From positions 1-5,053 of the forward strand of contig JAFCDM010000049.1 of NCBI GenBank assembly GCA_017609695.1: 5,053 nt of DNA, in the 5' to 3' direction. Position 1 is the stretch's first letter. Every line of letters begins with the position of its first letter. The notes beneath the pieces are model-generated. The model saw nothing but the letters and a program-made list of their open reading frames with translations. It searched no databases and was not told where the DNA came from. Both the position numbers and the translations under genes were made by a program. This stretch comes from Candidatus Pacearchaeota archaeon (GTDB lineage Archaea; Nanobdellota; Nanobdellia; Pacearchaeales; GW2011-AR1). Below, one piece after another: positions 1-5,053 of this stretch.

Positions 1-388
1 CTATTGTTGTTCTTGGTTGAGCAAGAGAAAATTGATTTGATTTAACATAATCCATTTCAATATAACACTTATTTCCTTTGATATCTTGTACTATAATTTC
101 TCCTGATTTTGATTCAGAAACATTTATGTAATCCTCGAAAGCCATATAATTAGGAAATCTTCTATCTCCTTTATCAATATTTACTGTTCCAGAATGTAAG
201 GTTGTTGTATAAGTGCCATCAGGATTTTTCCAAACATCTGTTGTTGCTGTTCTTTTCCAGATTGTAGAACCCTTTTCATCAACACCTCTTACATCATCAC
301 TTCCAACAAAACTAATAAATAAAGCTAAAAACAAAACACATATCAAGAGAAATTTTAGATAACCTCCTGCTTTTTTATTAAATACCAT
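1..388 (-). CDS. Secreted protein with signal peptide, 3' end beyond window (partial)
   Basis: The frame opens at an ATG at 388-386 and stays open for 129 codons to the left edge, so the C-terminus is missing. I do not recognise the family. The N-terminus is a signal peptide or membrane anchor: a basic start (N4-K-K-A), a hydrophobic stretch at about residues 11-28, then a small-residue/acidic junction (V-G-S-D-D, 28-32). The mature part is polar, with a W-K-N-P-D-G-T-Y-T-T-T-L motif at 53-64 that looks like the first strands of a beta-rich extracellular domain, and one cysteine at 108. The start is supported by a TATA-like element about 25 bases upstream, which would give a leaderless mRNA. 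An SD-like GGAGGT at 362-367 lies inside the gene after the ATG and serves no sensible start. Its own promoter implies independent expression from the operon upstream. The total length and function cannot be judged here. Confidence 0.8.
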   Translation of the reverse strand, partial: MVFNKKAGGYLKFLLICVLFLALFISFVGSDDVRGVDEKGSTIWKRTATTDVWKNPDGTYTTTLHSGTVNIDKGDRRFPNYMAFEDYINVSESKSGEIIVQDIKGNKCYIEMDYVKSNQFSLAQPRTTI

Positions 389-406
389 AAAATATATAAC
401 TCTTTA

Positions 407-424
407 TATTTAATAAAGGTTTTT
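407..424 (-). promoter_or_regulatory. Archaeal promoter (BRE plus TATA box) for the gene starting at 388
   Basis: Read on the minus strand, the purine-rich AAAAACC (424-418, BRE-like) is followed by the TATA-like TTTATTAAATA (417-407). The element centre is about 25 bases before the ATG at 388. In archaea, transcription begins roughly 22-27 bases after the TATA centre, so the transcript would start at or next to the start codon and be leaderless. No SD sequence precedes this ATG, which fits. The element lies almost directly after the TGA stop of the preceding gene (429-427). The surrounding AT-richness means TATA-like words are common, so the call rests on spacing. Confidence 0.55.
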
Positions 425-426
425 AT

Positions 427-867
427 TCATCTAAAGATTGAATTCCAAAGATTTCTAAAGAATTCTATTATTTTATCAATTATATTATTAACAACAGGAA
501 TAATAGTTCCAGATGGAACACATTTCTCTAAAATGACTTTATTTTCTTCTATGTTTGAAAGTGGAAAAGTCATAGTTGAACCTGTATTAGAAATATAAGT
601 ACATACTCCTATTCTTTCAGGTGCAAATCCTTTTTCATAACAACCATCTCCTTGTAAATCAAGACTATGAAAAGTTTTTCCACTTAACTTGTTAACTGGA
701 AATAATCTTAATTTTACATGTTCACATAGTTCTTCTGCTTTTTCATTTAAACAATCCATATCATAATAATCTTTTCCTATTTCTTCACATTCTTCTTGTG
801 TTTGAGCAAAGACTAATGGCAATAAAAATAATAAAATTATTGATGTTAAATATATTTTATTTTTCAT
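427..867 (-). CDS. Small secreted six-cysteine protein with amphipathic C-terminal helix
   Basis: This is a 146-residue protein of unknown family. It has a clear signal peptide: K2-N-K, a hydrophobic core at about 6-20, and likely cleavage after A21 (V-F-A before Q-T-Q). The mature part starts acidic and helical (about 22-50). It carries six cysteines at 27, 39, 48, 76, 89 and 116, an even number consistent with three disulfides outside the cell. The last 26 residues (121-146) are an amphipathic helix rich in Ile, Phe and Trp with interspersed Asp, Lys, Glu and Arg. It is too polar for a membrane span but suited to lying on a membrane or docking to a partner. The start is fixed by a strong GGAGG site five bases upstream. 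It begins 12 bases after the stop of the coiled-coil gene, so the two are surely co-transcribed, and it may be a secreted partner of that protein. The function is unknown. Confidence 0.9.
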   Translation of the reverse strand: MKNKIYLTSIILLFLLPLVFAQTQEECEEIGKDYYDMDCLNEKAEELCEHVKLRLFPVNKLSGKTFHSLDLQGDGCYEKGFAPERIGVCTYISNTGSTMTFPLSNIEENKVILEKCVPSGTIIPVVNNIIDKIIEFFRNLWNSIFR

Positions 868-872
868 TTTAT

Positions 873-877
873 CCTCC
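873..877 (-). promoter_or_regulatory. Strong Shine-Dalgarno site of the six-cysteine protein gene
   Basis: On the minus strand, GGAGG sits within AAAGGAGGAT (880-871), five bases before the ATG at 867. It fills the 12-base gap after the TGA at 882-880. It decides the start of the downstream gene and shows that internal operon genes here use SD-led initiation, whereas the first gene of the operon has no SD. Confidence 0.85.
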
Positions 878-879
878 TT

Positions 880-3477
880 TCATTTTCTTCTCCTTAATAA
901 AAATATTATTATAATCACAAGTAATATAGAACCAATAATAAATCCATATATCCAATAAGTTAAATTACTTCTTTTTTCTTCTAATCCACTAATAACAAGA
1001 TTTTTATCTTCTATTGTTAATCTTAATAAATCAATTAATCTTTGTTCTTCTTCTAAACTCAATTTTAATTCATAAATTAAATCAATTTGTTCATCAATAG
1101 TTAATCTTAATGTATTAATTATTTCAGCTTCTTCTTCAAGACTTAATCTTAATTCTGCTATGATTCTTGCTTTTTCTTCAACTGTTAATTCTAAAGCTTC
1201 TATTATCTCTGCTTGTTCACTAATAGTTAATCTAAATTCAAAGACTAATTGAGCCATTTCCTGATTAGATAAATCTAATTGATTAATTAAATCAGCTTGT
1301 TGTTGAATATTTAATTCTAATTCAAATATAAGTTGAGCATCTTCTTGAATAGTTAATTCTAAGTCATTAATTAATTGAGCTTGTTCTTGTATTGTTAAAT
1401 CTAATTGATTAATTAACTGTCCCATTTCTTGATTTGTTAATTGTAATTCAGAAATAATATCTGCTTGTTCTTGAATATTAAGTTCTAAATTATTTATATA
1501 ATTAGCTTGTTCTGAAACAGTTAAACTTAAATCTATTATTTGTTGAGTATCATCAGAAATTATTAAATTTAAAGCATCTATTATATCTGATTGTTCAGAA
1601 AAAGACAATTCCATTTGATTAATTAAATTTACTTGCTCTTGATTTGTTAATTCTAATTGTTGTATTAAAACTATCTTTTGAGCTAAATTAAGTTCTAAAT
1701 TATCTATTATATTTGCTTGTTCTTGAATATTAAGTTTTAAATTATTAATTATTTCTGCTTGTTGATTAATTGCTAAATTTAATTCAACTATTAAATTAGC
1801 TTGTTCATTAGAAGTTAATTGCATCTCAGAAATTAAGTTAGCTTGTTCTTGTATATTCAACTTCAACTCTCCTATTATCTGTGCTTTTTCTTCAATATTT
1901 AAATTAAGGTTATCAATTAAATTTGCTTGTTCTTGAATATTTAGTTCTAAATCACTAATAATTCTTGCTTGTTCTTCAGAAGTCAATCTCATTTGAGAAA
2001 TCAATTCAGCTTGTTCTTCTACAGATAGTCCTAAAGCATCAATTAAAATAGCTTGTTCAGAAGATATGTCTGTTAGTTCTTGTATTAATTGAGATTGTTC
2101 ATTTAATTCCAACTCAAGTTGAGAAATTAGATAAGCTTTTTCATCTATTAATAATTCATAAGAGTCTATAATATCTAATTGTTCCTGTAATGTTAATTCT
2201 AAATCATTTAATATCCTAGCTTTCTCATCTAATAAATTTTGAAGTTCATCAATATCCCCTTCTAATAAATCTATTTCTTCTCTTAAAGATTCTGCTTCTG
2301 ACTTTATTCTTATAGTTTCAGTTTCTCCTAATAACTGATAAATTTTAACCCTATCATTTGCAGTTATTGGACCCCTATCTATTCCAAACTCTTCAAAACC
2401 TTCTATAACATTTATTCCAGAATAAAGATTTGTTGGTAAATAAACATCTATTATTTGTGTTACATCTAATACTTCTGTTTTTATAACTGTAGGAACTACA
2501 AAATCAAAGAAATTATCTCCTTGTACTATATTTAAATTATCAAAAACTTCTGTTTTTTCTTTTGTTCCTAATATTGTTGGAACTTCATATTTAACAGATA
2601 ATTTTGCTATTAAATTTATTTCAGAATTACTTCTGATATTAACATCTACATCTACATCTTCTCCTTCTAAATAAACACTTTTAAGAGTTGAAATTTCTGA
2701 ATCTATCATTTCAGAAGGTAAAGATAATCTATAACTATTTTTTATTTGGCATTTTAAATCTCCAGAACAAGAACTAGTATAAAACCTTTGATCTCCAAAT
2801 TGAACTTCTAATCCAGAAGAAGTTGGAGGTAAATCATCAAAGTAAATATTTCCATCATCAGAATAAGCTTTTTGAATTGGACTATCTTGGAATTCTAGTT
2901 CATCGATTAAAACATCATCTTTATAAACATTTACAGAATAAAAACAACCATCTTCTAGTCCTGTTTGTTGTAACCCACCATAGTCTTCTATAAGTTCTCC
3001 ACCAAAAGTATTTCTTTTACACCATATCCCCTGCTCCCTCTCATAAATATATCCGTTATTATTTCTCCATCTAACAGAAGATTCTCCTTCTGTAACACAA
3101 GGGGTATAAGTATAAGTAATAGGAGTTTCATAAATCCAATGTTGACATCCATCACTATCAATATTTGTTGTTTGAAAATTTGAACTTACTGGTTCTTCTA
3201 TACATTCCATAATTGGTCTTGATATATGTGAAGTTGTTTCAAATTTAAACTTTGATGATAATGTTGGAATTGTTACTGTTGGAGATGAGATTAAATTCCA
3301 ATTATACCACCAAGATTGAATATCACATTGAGAACCTTCTCTTGGTGGAGCAGTATAAGAAGTAAATTGATTAGTTTGAATAGGCATTACTGCTTGTTGA
3401 ATTAGTGTAAAATAAAACACTAAACCAAGTAAAACTAAAATCATTAAAACTATTCCAAAGGTTATTTTCTTTCCCAT
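880..3477 (-). CDS. Long exported coiled-coil protein with cysteine-containing head and hydrophobic segment at each end
   Basis: This is an 865-residue protein that I do not recognise as a named family. Residues 5-26 are a hydrophobic segment after M-G-K-K (anchor or signal peptide; no clear A-x-A cleavage motif). Residues 27-250 hold a polar, aromatic domain with eight cysteines (51, 92, 111, 127, 153, 178, 237, 243), enough for four disulfides. Residues of about 262-350 look like a cysteine-free beta-sandwich. From about 390 to 836 the chain is coiled coil; 412-831 is exactly thirty 14-residue units. Residues 841-861 form a transmembrane helix followed by L-R-R-R-K, which places the C-terminus in the cytoplasm. 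So almost all of the protein is outside the cell. The ATG directly follows the TAA of the membrane-protein gene, with an AGGA site eight bases upstream inside that gene. A structural stalk or adhesin role is inferred from architecture alone. A phage tape-measure or SMC-like protein is less likely, given the export signal and the lack of an ATPase domain. Confidence 0.92.
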   Translation of the reverse strand: MGKKITFGIVLMILVLLGLVFYFTLIQQAVMPIQTNQFTSYTAPPREGSQCDIQSWWYNWNLISSPTVTIPTLSSKFKFETTSHISRPIMECIEEPVSSNFQTTNIDSDGCQHWIYETPITYTYTPCVTEGESSVRWRNNNGYIYEREQGIWCKRNTFGGELIEDYGGLQQTGLEDGCFYSVNVYKDDVLIDELEFQDSPIQKAYSDDGNIYFDDLPPTSSGLEVQFGDQRFYTSSCSGDLKCQIKNSYRLSLPSEMIDSEISTLKSVYLEGEDVDVDVNIRSNSEINLIAKLSVKYEVPTILGTKEKTEVFDNLNIVQGDNFFDFVVPTVIKTEVLDVTQIIDVYLPTNLYSGINVIEGFEEFGIDRGPITANDRVKIYQLLGETETIRIKSEAESLREEIDLLEGDIDELQNLLDEKARILNDLELTLQEQLDIIDSYELLIDEKAYLISQLELELNEQSQLIQELTDISSEQAILIDALGLSVEEQAELISQMRLTSEEQARIISDLELNIQEQANLIDNLNLNIEEKAQIIGELKLNIQEQANLISEMQLTSNEQANLIVELNLAINQQAEIINNLKLNIQEQANIIDNLELNLAQKIVLIQQLELTNQEQVNLINQMELSFSEQSDIIDALNLIISDDTQQIIDLSLTVSEQANYINNLELNIQEQADIISELQLTNQEMGQLINQLDLTIQEQAQLINDLELTIQEDAQLIFELELNIQQQADLINQLDLSNQEMAQLVFEFRLTISEQAEIIEALELTVEEKARIIAELRLSLEEEAEIINTLRLTIDEQIDLIYELKLSLEEEQRLIDLLRLTIEDKNLVISGLEEKRSNLTYWIYGFIIGSILLVIIIIFLLRRRK
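985..2244 (-). repeat. Thirty tandem 42-bp in-frame repeats encoding 14-residue coiled-coil units
   Basis: Residues 412-831 of the 865-residue protein divide into thirty consecutive 14-residue units with no insertion or deletion. The consensus is L-x-L-x-I-x-E-Q-A-x-L-I-x-x. Leu at position 3 is kept in 28 of 30 units and Ile/Leu/Val at position 12 in all. Eleven units have the exact E-Q-A at 7-9; others read E-K-A or Q-Q-A. Fourteen residues are two heptads, so the phase suits a coiled coil. At DNA level most units have diverged, but the 16-mer gcttgttcttgaatat (plus strand) recurs at 1463, 1715 and 1925, spaced by 252 and 210 bases, which are six and five times 42. The preceding segment (398-411) fits the heptad pattern loosely and may be a decayed unit. 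Confidence 0.93.
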
Positions 3478-4338
3478 TTAAATATTCCTGCCCAACAGCT
3501 TTTTACGATAAATCAAAAAATAAGCAATAGTTAAACCAGCTAATATAAAAATAGTGTACATAACTATTGTGTCATTTGCAAAGAATCTTCTTAAATCAAA
3601 AAAGACATTATTAGCTGCATGCATCATAGCAAAAGGAATAAAACTTCCAACTAAAACTGTTATTAATCCCCCTATTGTCCAGAAAAAGAATACAGTTAAT
3701 TTTGCGATTTCTGAATTAGAATATCTTAATAAGTGGTTTCCTAAACCAACAAGTCCTACTATTAAAGGAAATAAAAATAAAGCAAAAATCTTAAAATTTG
3801 TAGAAGATAAATTTGTTTTCCTACTAACAACCCTTAATAAGAAGAAAAGAAAAGCAATTGTAAAGGCTGCACCCAAATTCTCACTTACAACCACCAAGGC
3901 AGTTGAAAATAACAAACTACTTCCAGCAGTAAATTGTTGGGGTAAAACAGCTAATCCTGTAAAAGATTCTTGAGCTGATAATGTGGCAATTAATCCAAAT
4001 ATGGCAAATAATATAAATGATAAAAAAGCTAATTGTATAACAGTAAATCTTTTAAAAAAAGGCAAGGCAGGAGATTCTCCTTGAGAATTAAATGCTAAAG
4101 TATCTCCATATTTATTATCTCCTCTATTAATATATAATTCTATACCAAAAAGTAGTAAAATGCCAACTAGAAATCCAATTCCAGGACCAGAATAGAAAAA
4201 ATATTGTGTTAAAACCTCTTCAGAATCAAATCCTCTAGCAGCCAAACCAATTGTTTGTGTAAACTGAATTAATATAAACAACAAAACAGCAGAAAGTGTA
4301 AAAACTCTAATAATTCTTTTTGCTTTATTACTTACCAT
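3478..4338 (-). CDS. Seven-helix membrane protein, possible CPBP (Rce1/Abi)-type intramembrane protease
   Basis: This is a 286-residue polytopic membrane protein. Hydrophobic helices lie at about 11-31, 50-70, 97-120, 141-169, 182-200, 213-237 and 257-277, with a basic N-terminus (K5-A-K-R) that probably stays in the cytoplasm. Polar residues sit where a membrane enzyme would keep them: E153-N154 in helix 4, N201-H202 with R205 at the end of helix 5, and H240-A-A-N-N244 at the end of helix 6. The order Glu, His, HxxxN matches the catalytic layout of CPBP/Rce1 glutamic proteases (in archaeal Rce1: E140, H173, H227, N231). The spacing differs, and the usual EExxxR is reduced to a single Glu without the Arg. 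The family is therefore inferred; it could be an unrelated membrane protein. There is no cysteine, which excludes an archaeosortase. It is the first gene of the operon, with a TATA-like element 26 bases before the ATG and no SD. Its stop TAA touches the ATG of the coiled-coil gene, which suggests it handles or senses that protein. Confidence 0.88.
   Translation of the reverse strand: MVSNKAKRIIRVFTLSAVLLFILIQFTQTIGLAARGFDSEEVLTQYFFYSGPGIGFLVGILLLFGIELYINRGDNKYGDTLAFNSQGESPALPFFKRFTVIQLAFLSFILFAIFGLIATLSAQESFTGLAVLPQQFTAGSSLLFSTALVVVSENLGAAFTIAFLFFLLRVVSRKTNLSSTNFKIFALFLFPLIVGLVGLGNHLLRYSNSEIAKLTVFFFWTIGGLITVLVGSFIPFAMMHAANNVFFDLRRFFANDTIVMYTIFILAGLTIAYFLIYRKKLLGRNI
3486..3490 (-). promoter_or_regulatory. 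Shine-Dalgarno-like site of the coiled-coil gene
   Basis: On the minus strand, CAGGA lies eight bases (from AGGA) before the ATG at 3477, within the last codons of the membrane-protein gene. With the TAA-ATG junction it supports this start and suggests translation coupled to the upstream gene. No TATA-like element is placed to make a separate promoter here. Confidence 0.5.
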
Positions 4339-4347
4339 TAAAATATT

Positions 4348-4361
4348 AGGTACTTATACCT
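4348..4361 (-). promoter_or_regulatory. Hyphenated palindrome between TATA box and start, possible operator
   Basis: The plus strand reads aggtacttatacct: arms AGGTA and TACCT with a four-base centre. It sits directly downstream of the operon's TATA element, where a bound repressor would block initiation. The arms are only five bases, so chance is a real alternative. A perfect 12-base palindrome (ATTATTAATAAT, 4369-4380) lies on the other side of the TATA box, but its sequence is so AT-rich that it carries little weight. Confidence 0.2.
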
Positions 4362-4368
4362 TATAAAT
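4359..4368 (-). promoter_or_regulatory. TATA box of the three-gene operon
   Basis: The minus strand reads ATTTATAAGG (4368-4359). The centre of TTTATAA (4364) is 26 bases before the ATG at 4338, so the mRNA would start at or beside the start codon (leaderless). No SD precedes this ATG, which fits. The expected BRE position is AT-rich rather than purine-rich. Confidence 0.6.
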
Positions 4369-4398
4369 ATTATTAATAATTTTAAAGGTTAATTTTAA

Positions 4399-5053
4399 TT
4401 AACTCTTTCTGAAAATTAATAAACAAAGACAAACAATACAAATTAAGATTACAAAGATAATTAAAATCCAATATATAGGATTTAAATCTTTTATCTTTTC
4501 TCCAATATTTTCTTTTATATCTTCAATAACTTCTTTAACTTTATCTATTATCCCAAGTCCTTCTAATCCACTAGGTTTATCAAAAGGTCCACCAGCCCCT
4601 CCAGGATTTTCTACTATAAAAGTATCTGAAAAAGTATCTGTTCTACTTCCTAAATTATAATAGTTTGCATTACATTGAAGAGTATATTGTTTATTATCAA
4701 TTAAATCTGTTGGTATAAAAAAAGATTTATATAAAGTAATAGGGATTTTATTAATCATTTGATTAAAATTAAGTGAACTATAAGTATTTATGCCACTTGA
4801 AATATAACAAGTAAAATCCACTTCTTTTTGTACTAATTGAGAATCTTCTACTTGAGCAGTGATAGAACAATTCATTGTTTTTCCTGCATTTATCTTAGAT
4901 GGGCAATCAACACTTAATTTAAAGGTTCCTGTTTTGCTATCTATTCCTTCTAAAGCTTCTGTTTGCCTATAATCTAAATTATAAAATTCTAAAGTAATAT
5001 TCCACCAAGCTAAACTATTAGTTTTAGTATAATTAACATCTCTTAATTCAAGT
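4399..5053 (-). CDS. Surface protein with Ig-like domain and C-terminal membrane anchor, 5' end beyond window (partial)
   Basis: The frame is open from the right edge to a TAA at 4401-4399, giving 217 visible residues and no N-terminus. The ATG at 4875 is internal: the in-frame sequence before it is protein-like and continuous with the domain (K-L-S-V-D-C-P-S-K-I-N-A-G-K-T just ahead of that Met). Visible residues 44-148 look like an Ig-like beta-sandwich with cysteines at 50, 62, 82 and 127, possibly two disulfides. N-x-S/T sites occur at 7, 18 and 61. A Gly/Pro linker (149-160) leads to an acidic/basic amphipathic helix (about 163-190), then a transmembrane helix (192-214) ending in R-K-S, so the domain is outside and the tail inside. 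The membrane helix holds C205, C208 and C210. This architecture is common in archaeal surface proteins, but no family is recognised. The gene is separated from the operon by a 60-base gap holding the operon promoter. Confidence 0.88.
   Translation of the reverse strand, partial: LELRDVNYTKTNSLAWWNITLEFYNLDYRQTEALEGIDSKTGTFKLSVDCPSKINAGKTMNCSITAQVEDSQLVQKEVDFTCYISSGINTYSSLNFNQMINKIPITLYKSFFIPTDLIDNKQYTLQCNANYYNLGSRTDTFSDTFIVENPGGAGGPFDKPSGLEGLGIIDKVKEVIEDIKENIGEKIKDLNPIYWILIIFVILICIVCLCLLIFRKS

Larger units (their letters stand above)
427..4338 (-). other. Probable three-gene operon: polytopic protein, coiled-coil stalk, six-cysteine secreted protein
   Basis: The first two genes abut with zero bases between stop and start, and the second and third are 12 bases apart. 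Only the first has a promoter-like element at the correct distance; the others have SD sites. No T-rich terminator is visible after the last stop, and the promoter of the next gene begins within a few bases, so some read-through into the gene at 388-1 is possible. Confidence 0.75.

Noticed and set aside
362..367. GGAGGT as a ribosome binding site for a later start in the gene at 388-1
   Set aside because: The nearest possible start (TTG) is about 16 bases downstream, too far, and would remove the basic end of the signal peptide. The TATA spacing supports the ATG at 388.
389..426. Transcription terminator after the operon
   Set aside because: No hairpin and no T-run on the minus strand; the gap is taken up by the next gene's promoter elements.
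985..2244. CRISPR-like or satellite repeat array
   Set aside because: The 42-base period has no repeat/spacer alternation, lies in frame within a long gene and follows a 14-residue protein pattern.
880..3477. Phage tail tape measure or SMC-type protein
   Set aside because: It has an export signal, a disulfide-capable head and a C-terminal anchor with a basic tail, no ATPase motifs, and no phage genes nearby.
3554..3973. 139-codon plus-strand open frame
   Set aside because: It lies wholly inside the seven-helix protein gene on the other strand. Its translation is Lys-rich and featureless, as expected from the reverse complement of AT-rich codons, and it has no promoter or SD.
3478..4338. Archaeosortase/exosortase
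   Set aside because: The protein has no cysteine, which is the catalytic residue of that family.
4353..4358. TATAAG as an alternative TATA box of the operon
   Set aside because: It is only about 17 bases before the ATG, so transcription would begin inside the gene. TTTATAA at 4367-4361 has the correct distance.
4399..4875. 158-residue protein starting at the ATG at 4875
   Set aside because: The frame remains open and protein-like upstream to the window edge, there is no signal peptide at that Met, and a start there would split the Ig-like domain.

Overview
The window looks like a piece of an AT-rich archaeal genome, most likely from a small-genome DPANN-type lineage such as the Woesearchaeota/Pacearchaeota group. 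The reasons are: TATA-box-like elements centred about 25 bases before the ATGs of two genes (leaderless transcription), Shine-Dalgarno sites only at internal genes, the standard genetic code, and a run of secreted or membrane proteins with little resemblance to well-known families. The lineage is an inference from style, not from a marker gene.

All five genes lie on the minus strand, so the window reads from high to low coordinates. (1) At 5053-4399 is the 3' part of a gene for a surface protein with an Ig-like domain and a C-terminal membrane anchor. Its frame stays open to the right edge, so the ATG at 4875 is internal. (2) A short promoter region (4339-4398) follows. (3) A probable three-gene operon runs from 4338 to 427: a seven-helix membrane protein with a Glu/His/HxxxN layout that suggests a CPBP (Rce1/Abi)-type intramembrane protease; an 865-residue exported protein with a cysteine-containing head, 30 uninterrupted 14-residue coiled-coil repeats and a hydrophobic segment at each end; and a 146-residue secreted six-cysteine protein with an amphipathic C-terminal helix. 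The first two genes abut exactly (TAA then ATG), and the last two are 12 bases apart with a strong GGAGG site. (4) A second promoter lies in the 38-base gap before the last gene. (5) At 388-1 is the 5' part of another gene for an exported protein, with a signal peptide and no stop before the left edge.

Every product is exported or membrane-embedded, so the window is a cell-surface locus. The likeliest reading of the operon is a cell-envelope module: a long coiled-coil stalk, a small secreted partner, and a polytopic protein that may process or assemble them. No RNA gene, transposon, CRISPR array or clear terminator was seen. There is no gene-free stretch over 300 bases.
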